Positions 9,498 to 18,594 of a stretch of DNA of 64,000 nt are shown one piece after another. A program made the translations under genes and the position numbers. The notes under the pieces are model-generated. The model was not told the DNA's origin. It searched no databases and saw nothing but the letters and a program-made list of their open reading frames with translations. The stretch comes from Larkinella sp051857545. GTDB lineage: Bacteria; Bacteroidota; Bacteroidia; Cytophagales; Spirosomataceae. Position 1 is the stretch's first letter. Each line of letters starts with the position of its first letter. Location: contig NZ_JBPZHB010000003.1 of assembly GCF_051857545.1 (NCBI RefSeq), positions 124,001 through 188,000 on the forward strand. The letters are read 5' to 3'.

Positions 9498-9812
9498 ATG
9501 ATCCACTTCACCATTGAAGACCAAAACAGCGCTCAGCAGCCAATCGAAATACCGGAAGGCATCAGCCTGAGCCTGATGGAAGTGCTGAAAGCCTCCGAAT
9601 ATCCTATTCTGGCTACTTGCGGGGGCATGGCCCTGTGCGCCACCTGCCACGTAGCCGTACTGGAAGGCGCCGACCGCTTGCCGCCGGTGAACGATGCGGA
9701 AGGCGACCTGCTCGATACCCTGCCCGACGCGGATTCAGACAGTCGGCTGGCGTGTCAGTTGCGCGTCGACGAGACGATGGACGGGGCGGTTTTCCGGTTG
9801 CGAACTGCGTAG
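9498..9812 (+). CDS. [2Fe-2S] ferredoxin, adrenodoxin-like
   Basis: This is a 104-residue soluble electron carrier. The cluster ligands follow the adrenodoxin spacing: C41, C47 and C50 in TCGGMALCATCHVAV, and C86 in RLACQLRV. The start is set at the ATG at 9498, just after the palindrome; upstream in-frame codons lie inside the palindrome and look non-coding. It is co-directional with the ferredoxin-NADP reductase gene, so the pair probably forms an NADPH-ferredoxin relay. The electron acceptor is not encoded nearby, although the heme oxygenase at 23.9 kb needs such a reductant. Confidence 0.92.
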   Translation: MIHFTIEDQNSAQQPIEIPEGISLSLMEVLKASEYPILATCGGMALCATCHVAVLEGADRLPPVNDAEGDLLDTLPDADSDSRLACQLRVDETMDGAVFRLRTA

Positions 9813-9855
9813 CGTACCCGGTGGGGAAATAGGCTCAAATGATGCATTTTAGTAT

Positions 9856-9863
9856 TATTTTTG
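9856..9863 (+). promoter_or_regulatory. Candidate -7 box (TATTTTTG) upstream of the Reg_prop kinase
   Basis: The site matches TAnnTTTG and lies 61 nt before the ATG at 9925. No convincing -33 element is visible. Confidence 0.35.
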
Positions 9864-9924
9864 CTTCATTTGAGAACCGGTACAACAAACCAGCTTTTTC
9901 GCCCACCGACCCCTTTCTTTTTCA

Positions 9925-12900
9925 ATGATTACCCTACGACGCCCGGCGTTTCTAGTAACCTTCTGGTTGTTGTTTACGCAGGTCCTGGCCCAGTCACCCA
10001 CGCTGTCGTTTCAACGCCTATCGCTGCGCCAGGGGTTGGCCACGAATTATGTCAGTGCCATAACTCAGGATGATCTCGGATTTATCTGGATCGGAACAGT
10101 CAAGGGCCTGACGCGGTTCGACGGGTTGCGCTGCACCAATTATGGCCCTCAATTCGGTAATCCGCAGTCACTTCCGCACCGTACCGTCCGTTGTGTGTTC
10201 AAGGCCCGGGATGGTATTCTCTGGGTAGGAACCCAGAAAGGACTGGCCCGGCTTGACCCCCAGACCCAGTCGTTCCGGCGGTATTCGTTCAAATCATTGG
10301 GCGAAGGCTGCAACCTGATTCGGACCGCCGTTCAAACGGCCAACGGCCTGCTGTGGTTTGGCACCAGCGGTGGGGTGGTGTCATTTGACCCGGCAACCGG
10401 AAAATCCCGGTTGCTGACTATGCCGTCCGACTCTACTGAACGACCAACCGCAAACTTTATCCGGCAGTTGGTACTCGATGGCCCAACGATTTGGATCGGC
10501 ACGCAAGCCGGTCTTTATGCCTACAGCCCGGCTACGCAACAATTCCGCCGGTTCCGTCATGACGCATCCGTGCCCACCTCGCTGCCCGATGATCATATTG
10601 CTTCAATCACCCGGCACCCCCGTTCGGGCGCCTTGTATGTTGGAACCCGAAAGGGGCAGATTGCCATCCTGAATCCGGCTACGGGCCAGTTTCGATCCCT
10701 GCCAATCGCGGTCAACCAGAGCATAGCCTCGTTATTGATTACCCAGGAAGGCAATCTGTGGGCTGCGGTCGCCGGTGAAGGGTTATACCGGTACGATGCC
10801 TCCAAAAACCGCTTTCTGGGCTATAAGAATGACGAAAACAACCCCCGAAGCCTGGTTTCTAATTCCCTGCGCGCGTTGTTCGAAGACCGATCCGGGATTA
10901 TCTGGGTGGGTTCCGATGATGCCGGGCTGAGCTGGTTCAACCCGAAAATTGATAAGTTCCGCTCGCTCTACGACGATGTAGGGTACAGTCCGGCATCGTC
11001 CCTGGGCCTGGACGCCACGTCGCTATCGTTCGACCGGAGTGACCGGCTTTGGGTTGCATCGCGCGATGGGCTGGTCATGATCGATCCGCAGAAACAGTCC
11101 TACCGGATTTACAAGCATGACCCGAAAAATCCGACCAGCATCGGAAATAACCTGACCTACAATGTGTTGGCCGATCGGGACGGGAAAATCTGGGTGGGTC
11201 ATCTTACCGGTTTGAGTCGGCTGGATACGGCCACGCACCAGTTCGAGCAAATTCGTTGTTTGCCCACGGCCGACAACCTGGCCAATTACCCGCCTTTCGA
11301 TCCGAACCGACGCGATTTTGTGGCCGGTAGTCAGGTGTTTTACAGCGCACAGGCTCCGGATGGCCGGATTTTTATCGGGACAAACGAAAAATTAACCATT
11401 TACGACCCCCGAACCCGCACGTTCCTCAACCGGTTCAACGACGAACGAATCCGGAAATTACCCGGCAAAAACTACAATACGCTCTATATCGACCGCTTTA
11501 ACAATCTCTGGGTAGGAGGGTTTGGTCCGGTTTACAAAATCAGCCCGGATCTCCAACTGCTGGATGAATATGTGCATGATCAAAACGATCCGCACAGCTT
11601 ACCCGACGATGGCGTAACGGACTTTGCCGAGGATGAAACCGGAAAGCTCTGGATGAGTACGGATAATGGCCTGGCTCGGCTCGACGAACAAACCAAACGC
11701 TTCGAGGTCTTCACGACCCGGCACGGACTGCCCAACAGCGACATTGCCGCTTTGCGACTGACCGGCGATACGCTCTGGATCAGCACGTCCAACGGGGTTG
11801 CCGTCACCGATATTCGCCAGCTTCGTTTTATTCCCTTCGATGAAGCCGACGGCTTGCCGATGACCGAATTTGAGTCGGGGTCGAGCGAGCGCGATTTGAA
11901 AGGACGGCTCTATTTCGGGGCCATGCGGGGACTGGTCTACATTCAGCCCGGCCGGGTTCGGATCAATCGCTTTGTTCCTCCCGTGTATCTGACTTCCTTC
12001 AAAGTTAACGGGCGGGAGTACTTGCGGAACATCTCGGCCAATCCGCCGGACATCGTTCTCGATTACGACCAGAATCAATTCAGCTTTGAAATTGCTGCGC
12101 TGAATTTCGACAATCCCGGTGCCAATCGGTATGCCTACCGGCTCGAAGACTTCGAAGAACGTTGGAACCAGACCGGAAACCGCCCGTTTGCCAGCTACAC
12201 CAATGTGCCGTCCGGCGACTACGTGCTGCACGTCATTGCGGCCAACAACGACGGCATCTGGAACCGGGAAGGCTACCGGCTGCGGGTGACGATCCGGACG
12301 CCCTTCTGGGAAACCTGGTGGTTTCGGCTTTCGGCCATTGGGGCGCTCATTGCCCTTGTGGTTTTCATTGCCCAGTGGCGCAACCGCCGGGTGGCGAAGG
12401 AGCAACAGGAGAAAAGCGAGCTGCGGGAACGGATTGCCACCTCGGAAATGAAGGCCCTGCGGTCGCAGATGAATCCCCACTTCCTATACAATTCGCTGAA
12501 TGCCGTCCGGCTTTTTGTGCTCCAAAACGACAGCGACAATGCGGATAAGTATCTGGTCAAATTCGCCCGGCTGATGCGGCTCATTCTCGGCAATTCGCGG
12601 CAGGAATGGGTGACGCTGGCCAGCGAAACCGAACAGCTTCAACTGTATCTGGAACTGGAACAACTGCGGTTTGGCCACAAGTTTGACTTTTCGATTGAAA
12701 CCGATCCGTCGCTGGACCAGGAGCGGGTTTCCATTCCGCCGATGATTATTCAGCCCTACATCGAAAACGCGATTCTGCACGGTATGGCCCACAAAAAAAG
12801 CCGCGGTTCCATCCGGGTTTGCATCAAACCCGTCGGTGAACACCTGGAGTGTATGGTGGATGACGATGGCGTGGGGCGGCAAAAAGCCGCATCCCTCAAA

Positions 12901-13083
12901 AGTCAGGCTTCGTCGCACCAGAGCGTCGGGCTGAAAGTGACGGAAGAACGACTGCAACTGATTCAGCAACGCAGTGGAAAAGAAGCGGGAGCAAAAATCA
13001 TCGACAAACGGAATGACGACGGCGAACCCGCCGGGACGCAGGTTGTGATTCGGCTTCCACTGACGCTTCAGGAACCCGTTTGA
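9925..13083 (+). CDS. Reg_prop/Y_Y_Y periplasmic sensor with LytS-type histidine kinase
   Basis: The protein is 1052 residues. After a signal peptide (ending near VLAQS), residues ~25-720 form a two-component-regulator beta-propeller, recognisable from repeats of the type GFIWIGTVKGLTRFDG and GILWVGTQKGLARLDP. A Y_Y_Y domain follows (FENP/NRYAYRLEDFEERWNQTG). One transmembrane helix lies near residue 795, then a LytS-type kinase with QMNPHFLYNSLNAV (His near residue 851), N-box PYIENAILHG and a VDDDGVGRQ box. No LytTR or other regulator is adjacent, so it is an orphan kinase; its partner may be elsewhere. The neighbouring GH20 gene hints at glycan sensing, but this is inference. Confidence 0.88.
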   Translation: MITLRRPAFLVTFWLLFTQVLAQSPTLSFQRLSLRQGLATNYVSAITQDDLGFIWIGTVKGLTRFDGLRCTNYGPQFGNPQSLPHRTVRCVFKARDGILWVGTQKGLARLDPQTQSFRRYSFKSLGEGCNLIRTAVQTANGLLWFGTSGGVVSFDPATGKSRLLTMPSDSTERPTANFIRQLVLDGPTIWIGTQAGLYAYSPATQQFRRFRHDASVPTSLPDDHIASITRHPRSGALYVGTRKGQIAILNPATGQFRSLPIAVNQSIASLLITQEGNLWAAVAGEGLYRYDASKNRFLGYKNDENNPRSLVSNSLRALFEDRSGIIWVGSDDAGLSWFNPKIDKFRSLYDDVGYSPASSLGLDATSLSFDRSDRLWVASRDGLVMIDPQKQSYRIYKHDPKNPTSIGNNLTYNVLADRDGKIWVGHLTGLSRLDTATHQFEQIRCLPTADNLANYPPFDPNRRDFVAGSQVFYSAQAPDGRIFIGTNEKLTIYDPRTRTFLNRFNDERIRKLPGKNYNTLYIDRFNNLWVGGFGPVYKISPDLQLLDEYVHDQNDPHSLPDDGVTDFAEDETGKLWMSTDNGLARLDEQTKRFEVFTTRHGLPNSDIAALRLTGDTLWISTSNGVAVTDIRQLRFIPFDEADGLPMTEFESGSSERDLKGRLYFGAMRGLVYIQPGRVRINRFVPPVYLTSFKVNGREYLRNISANPPDIVLDYDQNQFSFEIAALNFDNPGANRYAYRLEDFEERWNQTGNRPFASYTNVPSGDYVLHVIAANNDGIWNREGYRLRVTIRTPFWETWWFRLSAIGALIALVVFIAQWRNRRVAKEQQEKSELRERIATSEMKALRSQMNPHFLYNSLNAVRLFVLQNDSDNADKYLVKFARLMRLILGNSRQEWVTLASETEQLQLYLELEQLRFGHKFDFSIETDPSLDQERVSIPPMIIQPYIENAILHGMAHKKSRGSIRVCIKPVGEHLECMVDDDGVGRQKAASLKSQASSHQSVGLKVTEERLQLIQQRSGKEAGAKIIDKRNDDGEPAGTQVVIRLPLTLQEPV

Positions 13084-13125
13084 GCCGTTCGCTATGAATC
13101 TGGAAGGGGGAAATCCCTTTTTGTC

Positions 13126-13133
13126 TACCTTTG
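13126..13133 (+). promoter_or_regulatory. Candidate -7 box (TACCTTTG) upstream of the GH20 gene
   Basis: The site is a full match to TAnnTTTG, 28 nt before the ATG at 13161. It supports independent transcription of the hexosaminidase rather than read-through from the kinase. Confidence 0.4.
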
Positions 13134-13160
13134 AATTTTGCCAACCACCGTACGTCTTTC

Positions 13161-15476
13161 ATGAAACACCTTGTTGCCTTCCTGGTCTGTCTTACGCTAT
13201 CGTTTTCCCTGATTGCCCAATCCGACAACGCTTACAACCTGCTTCCTTTTCCGGCCCAGTTTGCGGGCAGTGACGGCCACTTTACGGTTTCGGCCGCTAC
13301 GCGCATCGTCATTGCCACCAAAGACGCCGGGCAGCGGGCGGCTGCCCAAACGCTGGCCGGCCAACTGAAAATCGCCAGCGGTTTTCCGATTGCGGTGGCG
13401 TCGGCAACACCCGCGCTGGCGAAAGGGAAACACATCGTTTTTCAGGCGCATAAAGCCGGTCGCTGTGGCCCGGAAGGCTATGTACTGAACGTGAAACCGG
13501 AACGGATTGTGGTGGAGGCCGAAACGCCCAAAGGCTATTTCTACGCCGTTCAAACTTTGCTTCAGCTCTTGCCGACGGCGGTTTTCAGCCCCACGAAAGT
13601 CGACAACGTGGCCTGGACCATTCCGGCCTGCCAGCTACTCGACCGGCCCCGCTACGGCTACCGGGGGCTGATGCTCGATGTCAGTCGCCATTTCATGCCG
13701 GTGTCGTTCGTCAAGCGGTTTATTGACCTGATGGCGATGCACAAACTCAACACCTTCCACTGGCATTTGACCGACGACCAGGGCTGGCGGATCGAGATCA
13801 AAAAATATCCCAAACTGACGCAAATTGGTTCCAAACGCAAGGAAACCGTAGTGGGTCACAATGCCGCCAACTACCCGTTTCAGTACGACGGAAAAGAATA
13901 CGGCGGTTTTTATACGCAGGAACAGATCAAGGACGTGGTTCGGTATGCGGCCGCCCGGCACGTGACGATTGTTCCCGAAATTGAAATGCCGGGCCACGCG
14001 CTGGCGGCTCTGGCTTCGTATCCCGAATTTTCGTGCGATGCGGCCAAAAAATACGAGGTGGCGACACGCTGGGGCATATTCAAAGACGTTTATTGCCCCA
14101 ACGAGCCAACGTTCGCGTTTTTGCAGCATGTGTTGACGGAAGTGATGGCGCTGTTTCCCGGAAAATACATCCACATCGGCGGGGACGAATGCCCGAAAGA
14201 CGCCTGGAAAGCCAGTGCATTCTGTCAGGATCTGATTAAAAAACTGAAGCTCAAAGACGAACACGAGCTGCAGAGCTATTTCATTCAGCGCATCGAAAAG
14301 TTTGTGAACTCGAAAGGCCGGGCCATCATTGGCTGGGACGAAATTCTGGAAGGGGGTCTGGCTCCCAACGCAACGGTGATGAGCTGGCGCGGCACCGAAG
14401 GCGGGATTGAAGCCGCCAAACAGAAACACAATGTGGTGATGACACCCGGCGAATTCTGCTATCTGGATCAGTACCAGGGCAATCCGGCGCAGGAACCGTT
14501 GGCGGGTGGTGGCTATATGCCCATTGAAAAAGTGTACAGCTACGAGCCGACGCCCGCCGAACTGACGCCCGACCAGCAAAAATACATTCTGGGGGTGCAG
14601 GGCAATGTCTGGACCGAATACATTCCGACGACGCAGCACATCGAGTACATGGTTTTTCCGCGGGCGTCGGCGCTGGCCGAAATTGGCTGGATGCCAAAGG
14701 GTCCGCGCAATTTCGAGGATTTTGCGATGCGCCTGAAAGAACACCTCAAACGGCTTTCGTACCTGAATGTCAACTATTCCAAACAACTGCTCGATGTGCG
14801 GGCCGTGACGCAGTTTACCGACGCCGACCAGTTGCAGGTTCGGCTGGAAAAACTCGATTCCGACAGCAAGATGTATTACACGACCAACGGCAAACAGCCG
14901 TCCACGACGTCGACTGAATACACGATGCCGATTGCGCTGAAAAAAACAACGACGATCAAAGCCGTGACAACCGCCGGAGCCAAATTTGAGGAAACGTTTT
15001 ACATTCACCGGGCGAAAGGAAAACCGTATACCTACGCCAATACCGCTGCCGAAAAAGCCGACCCGACGAAGAAAAAACTGACCGATGGCCAGGTCGCCCA
15101 AAGTCCCCGCAACAAGTCGGAATGGGTCAGCGTATCGGGCGAGGATCTGGAGGTGACCATCGATCTCGGCGAGGTGCGACCCGTCACCAAAGTGTCGGCC
15201 AACTTCCTGAAGCGCATTTCGTACAATGATTTTCCGCCGTCTGCCGTCGAAATCGGGTTGTCGCAGGACGGCACGACCTACAAGGATGCCATCAGCCAGC
15301 CGGTCAAGTATCCGCTCGAAGGATCGTGGGGCATGTTGCCGGTGGTAGCCGATTTCAAAACCGCCCGGGCGCGGTATGTGCGCATCAAAGCCAAAAATGC
15401 CGGGGTGGCTCCGGCGGGTTTACCGAGGGAAGGGTTGCCGACAGCGGTTAGCGTGGATGAGGTGGTGGTGGAATGA
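13161..15476 (+). CDS. Beta-N-acetylhexosaminidase (GH20), exported
   Basis: This enzyme of 771 residues removes terminal beta-linked N-acetylhexosamines. A signal peptide (MKHLVAFLVCLTLSFSLIAQ) is followed by a GH20b-like N-terminal domain and the catalytic barrel. The barrel carries LMLDVSRHFMP, FHWHLTDDQGWRIEIK and the catalytic pair in HIGGDECPKDAW (Asp/Glu near residues 342-343). After residue ~540 comes a chitobiase-like C-terminal beta domain (MYYTTNGKQPS) and then an F5/8 type C (discoidin-like) module at ~630-771 that may bind carbohydrate. The likely location is the periplasm or outer surface. It stands between a Reg_prop kinase and a DUF1338 gene. GH20 covers chitooligosaccharides and host-type glycans; the substrate cannot be told here. 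Confidence 0.93.
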   Translation: MKHLVAFLVCLTLSFSLIAQSDNAYNLLPFPAQFAGSDGHFTVSAATRIVIATKDAGQRAAAQTLAGQLKIASGFPIAVASATPALAKGKHIVFQAHKAGRCGPEGYVLNVKPERIVVEAETPKGYFYAVQTLLQLLPTAVFSPTKVDNVAWTIPACQLLDRPRYGYRGLMLDVSRHFMPVSFVKRFIDLMAMHKLNTFHWHLTDDQGWRIEIKKYPKLTQIGSKRKETVVGHNAANYPFQYDGKEYGGFYTQEQIKDVVRYAAARHVTIVPEIEMPGHALAALASYPEFSCDAAKKYEVATRWGIFKDVYCPNEPTFAFLQHVLTEVMALFPGKYIHIGGDECPKDAWKASAFCQDLIKKLKLKDEHELQSYFIQRIEKFVNSKGRAIIGWDEILEGGLAPNATVMSWRGTEGGIEAAKQKHNVVMTPGEFCYLDQYQGNPAQEPLAGGGYMPIEKVYSYEPTPAELTPDQQKYILGVQGNVWTEYIPTTQHIEYMVFPRASALAEIGWMPKGPRNFEDFAMRLKEHLKRLSYLNVNYSKQLLDVRAVTQFTDADQLQVRLEKLDSDSKMYYTTNGKQPSTTSTEYTMPIALKKTTTIKAVTTAGAKFEETFYIHRAKGKPYTYANTAAEKADPTKKKLTDGQVAQSPRNKSEWVSVSGEDLEVTIDLGEVRPVTKVSANFLKRISYNDFPPSAVEIGLSQDGTTYKDAISQPVKYPLEGSWGMLPVVADFKTARARYVRIKAKNAGVAPAGLPREGLPTAVSVDEVVVE

Positions 15477-15515
15477 CAAAATTGGTATCTTTACTTGAAA
15501 GAAACCGATGACAAC

Positions 15516-16427
15516 ATGACCACTCCATCCGAAAGACTGAAAACCCTCGACGCCGTCCTCGACGGTTTGATGAGCCGGTATCGGGAACGCGTTCCCGACG
15601 TGTTGAAAATCGTCGATGCGCTCATTGACGAGAACGTGATTCGGGCCGTTGATGAGATTGAAAATGACCACATTGCGTTCCGGACGATGGGCGTGCCGAG
15701 CCTCGGAATCCAGTCGTTCGAAAAGATCTTTCTGCACTACGGTTACGAAAAACGCGAACCGTATGACTTTAAGGAAAAGAAACTGAACGCCTATTGGTAC
15801 AGCCCGCCGAAACCGCATTATCCGCGCATTTTTGTGAGCGAACTGCGGGTGCGGGATTTGTCGGACGAAGCCCAGCATGTCATTTACAAGTACACGGATA
15901 CCGTCGTTTTCGATCCGGTCGATGCGCTGGATCTGGACGATGCTCAGGCCGTCGATCAGTTTCTGCACCAGCCGCTCTGGCAGATTCCCACCCTCGACGA
16001 CTACCGGACGTTGCTGAACGAAAGCGAATATGCCGCCTGGGTGATTTATAACCGTTATTACCTCAACCACTTCACGATCAGTGTGCACAACCTGAAACCG
16101 GGTTACAACACCATTCAGGACTTTGTCGCTTTTCTGGAACGGCGCGGGATCAAACTCAACACGGCGGGTGGTACGATCAAAACCAGTCCGGACGAAGGGC
16201 TGTTGCAGGCGTCAACTGTTGCTCAGATGATTGACGCGGAATTTGCCGACGGCAAGACCCATCGCATTGCCGGTTCCTACGTCGAATTTGCCGAACGCCG
16301 GGTGTTGCCGGAATTTCGGCACCTGCCCGCCGACCAGATCCGGCGCGAACACCGGCGCGACGGTTTTGAAGCCGGCAATGCGGACAAGATTTTTGAGAGC
16401 ACGTTTACGTCGCAAACCGGGAAGTGA
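15516..16427 (+). CDS. DUF1338 / 2-oxoadipate dioxygenase-decarboxylase family protein
   Basis: The protein is 303 residues, a short-form member of the DUF1338 family. Characterised members (HglS of Pseudomonas putida and plant homologues) are Fe(II) enzymes converting 2-oxoadipate to D-2-hydroxyglutarate in lysine catabolism. Visible signs are DHIAFRTMG (metal-binding His near residue 50), HFTISVHNLKPGYNTI (a second His region) and a glutamate-rich C-terminal part (YVEFAERRVLPEF). The start is the ATG at 15516. A TATCTTTA sequence at 15486-15493 may be a weak -7 box. No other lysine-catabolic gene is adjacent, so the physiological role is inferred from the family only. Confidence 0.82.
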   Translation: MTTPSERLKTLDAVLDGLMSRYRERVPDVLKIVDALIDENVIRAVDEIENDHIAFRTMGVPSLGIQSFEKIFLHYGYEKREPYDFKEKKLNAYWYSPPKPHYPRIFVSELRVRDLSDEAQHVIYKYTDTVVFDPVDALDLDDAQAVDQFLHQPLWQIPTLDDYRTLLNESEYAAWVIYNRYYLNHFTISVHNLKPGYNTIQDFVAFLERRGIKLNTAGGTIKTSPDEGLLQASTVAQMIDAEFADGKTHRIAGSYVEFAERRVLPEFRHLPADQIRREHRRDGFEAGNADKIFESTFTSQTGK

Positions 16428-16457
16428 TCAGCTCCTTTTCTTCTGTTAACAAATGGT

Positions 16458-16488
16458 AAAGTTGATTCGGAAACGAATCAACTTTTTT
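16458..16488 (+). terminator. Intrinsic terminator after the DUF1338 gene
   Basis: A perfect stem GTTGATTCG/CGAATCAAC with a GAAA tetraloop (16461-16482), flanked by AAA and followed by TTTTTT, lies about 30 nt past the stop. It is a textbook Rho-independent terminator. Confidence 0.88.
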
Positions 16489-16522
16489 ACATTTACAGGA
16501 ATTATCGCCCCAATCTTCCTCC

Positions 16523-17530
16523 ATGAAAAAACTAGTTCTACTTGGCCTGCTGGTCTGGACGGGGTGCCGCACCCCGAAAACCGAAACGGCGGCTTCCGCC
16601 ACTCAGCAACCCGTCACCCAAATTGCCTTCGGTTCGTGCAGCCATCAGAAACGGCCCCAACCGCTTTGGGATGACATTGTGGCTCAAAAACCGGACGTCT
16701 GGATCTGGCTGGGCGACAACATCTATGGGGATTCGGAAAACCTGGATACGCTGAAGGCCAAATACGCCCTGCAGAAATCCAACCCGGTTTACGGGCAGTT
16801 GCGGCAATCCACCAAAATCATTGGCATTTGGGACGACCACGATTACGGCGTCAACGACGGGGGCAAGGAATATCCGCGCCGGAAAGAAAGTCAGCAGTTG
16901 ATGCTGGATTTTCTGGATGTACCCGCCAGCAGCCCTTTGCGCACGCAGGAAGGCGCTTATTCCTCGCACGTGTATGGGCCAAAAGGGCAACGGGTGAAGG
17001 TAATTCTGCTCGATGGCCGGTATTTCCGCGATCCGTTGAAAAAAGTCAACAAAGTCAATACGCCTGACCCCTCGGGTGATATTCTGGGCGAAGCGCAATG
17101 GCAGTGGCTGGAGCAACAATTGACCAACTCCGACGCCGATGTCCACATCATCGGGTGTGGGATTCAATTTCTGGCCAACGACCACACATCCGAAAAATGG
17201 GGCAACTTCCCCACCGCCCGGCAGCGGTTTTTCGATCTGTTAAGCAAAACAAAACCGAAAGGGGCCATGCTAATCAGTGGCGACCGGCATATCGCCGAAA
17301 TATCCAAAATCAGCCTGCCTGGACTGGGCTACGATCTGTATGACATCACCAGCAGTGGTCTGACGCACACCTCCAAACCCTATGAACAACCGAATGCATA
17401 CCGCGTTGGCAAAATGGCGTTCGACCTGAATTACGGTTTGTTTTCCATCGACTGGGCTAAAAAAACGGTAACCGTTCGGGTGAACGGCGACAACCAGGCG
17501 ACGTATCTGACGCAGGAAATACCGTTTTGA
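16523..17530 (+). CDS. PhoD-like metallophosphatase lipoprotein, tandem copy 1
   Basis: The protein has 335 residues. A lipoprotein signal MKKLVLLGLLVWTGC places it in the periplasm or outer membrane. The PhoD-like metal-dependent phosphatase motifs are present in order: IAFGSC, WLGDNIYGD, IWDDHDYGVND, VILLDGRYFRDP and ISGDRHIAE. Family members are phosphodiesterases or phosphomonoesterases, often Ca/Fe-dependent. The gene 26 nt downstream encodes a very similar protein (same order and length, nearly identical central region), so this is a recent tandem duplication. The substrate is unknown. Confidence 0.88.
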   Translation: MKKLVLLGLLVWTGCRTPKTETAASATQQPVTQIAFGSCSHQKRPQPLWDDIVAQKPDVWIWLGDNIYGDSENLDTLKAKYALQKSNPVYGQLRQSTKIIGIWDDHDYGVNDGGKEYPRRKESQQLMLDFLDVPASSPLRTQEGAYSSHVYGPKGQRVKVILLDGRYFRDPLKKVNKVNTPDPSGDILGEAQWQWLEQQLTNSDADVHIIGCGIQFLANDHTSEKWGNFPTARQRFFDLLSKTKPKGAMLISGDRHIAEISKISLPGLGYDLYDITSSGLTHTSKPYEQPNAYRVGKMAFDLNYGLFSIDWAKKTVTVRVNGDNQATYLTQEIPF

Positions 17531-17556
17531 TCCAGCTTCCTGCATTGCTCAACGTT

Positions 17557-18573
17557 ATGAAAACTGTTTTTTTACTCGGTCTGCTTGGCTGCACACTCTG
17601 GACGGGGTGCCGCACCCCGAAAACCGAAACGGCGGCTTCTTCCAGTCAGCAACCCATCACCACGATCGCCTTCGGTTCGTGCAGCGACCAGAAGCGGCCA
17701 ACGCCCTTGTGGGATGACATTGTGGCTCAAAAACCGGACGTCTGGATCTGGCTGGGCGACAACATCTACGGGGATTCGGAAAACCTGGATACACTGAAGG
17801 CCAAATACGCCCTGCAGAAATCCAAACCGGTTTACGGGCAGTTACGGCAATCCACCAAAATCATTGGCGTTTGGGACGACCACGATTACGGCGTCAACGA
17901 CGGGGGTAAGGAATATCCGCGCCGGAAAGAAAGTCAGCAGTTGATGCTGGATTTTCTGGACGTTCCCGCCAGCAGCCCCCTGCGGAAACAGGAAGGCGCT
18001 TATTCCTCGCACATCTACGGGCCAAAAGGACAACGGGTGAAGGTAATTCTGCTCGATGGCCGGTATTTCCGCGATCCGTTGAAGCAGGAGAACAAAGTCA
18101 ACGTTCCCGACCCGTCCGGGGATATTCTGGGCGAAACGCAATGGCAGTGGCTGGAGCAGCAATTGACGAAATCCGACGCCGATATCCACATCATTGGATG
18201 CGGTATTCAGTTTCTGGCCAACGACCATATCTACGAAAAATGGGGCAATTATCCCACCGCCCGGCAGCGGTTTTTCGATCTGTTGAGCAAAACGAAGCCG
18301 AAAGGGGCGATGCTGATCAGTGGCGATCGGCATATTGCCGAAGTGTCCAAAATTACTGTTCCCGGACTCGGTTATAATCTGTATGACATCACCAGCAGTG
18401 GCCTGACGCATACGGCCAAACCCCGTGACGAACCGAATGCGCTGCGGGTGGGCAAGGTGGTTTTCGACCTGAACTACGGCTTGTTCACCATCGACTGGGT
18501 CAGAAAAACGGCGACGGTTCGGATCAACGGCGACAACCAGGCGACGTATCTGACGCAGGAAATACCCTTTTGA
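17557..18573 (+). CDS. PhoD-like metallophosphatase lipoprotein, tandem copy 2
   Basis: This is a 338-residue paralogue of the preceding gene, with signal LLGLLGCTLWTGC and the same motif set (GDNIYGD, WDDHDYG, SGDRH). Differences from copy 1 are scattered and mostly conservative (for example HSQ-type surface changes and ITVPGLGYN for ISLPGLGYD), and all metal ligands are kept in both. The start is the ATG at 17557; residues encoded upstream of it are not signal-like. The gene meets the minus-strand MBL gene tail to tail 21 bp later. The two proteins probably share one transcript. Confidence 0.88.
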   Translation: MKTVFLLGLLGCTLWTGCRTPKTETAASSSQQPITTIAFGSCSDQKRPTPLWDDIVAQKPDVWIWLGDNIYGDSENLDTLKAKYALQKSKPVYGQLRQSTKIIGVWDDHDYGVNDGGKEYPRRKESQQLMLDFLDVPASSPLRKQEGAYSSHIYGPKGQRVKVILLDGRYFRDPLKQENKVNVPDPSGDILGETQWQWLEQQLTKSDADIHIIGCGIQFLANDHIYEKWGNYPTARQRFFDLLSKTKPKGAMLISGDRHIAEVSKITVPGLGYNLYDITSSGLTHTAKPRDEPNALRVGKVVFDLNYGLFTIDWVRKTATVRINGDNQATYLTQEIPF

Positions 18574-18594
18574 CGGTTCTTCCCGTCGTAAAGA

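Noticed and set aside
13103..13122. Short stem AAGGG/CCCTT with T-run as a terminator for the Reg_prop kinase
   Set aside because: The stem is only 5 bp and overlaps the region of the GH20 promoter; too weak to call.
13635..15101. Long open frame (488 codons) on the minus strand opposite the GH20 gene
   Set aside because: It is antisense to a clear GH20 enzyme and encodes a Phe/Arg/His-rich sequence with no motif, as expected from GC-rich codon bias on the other strand.
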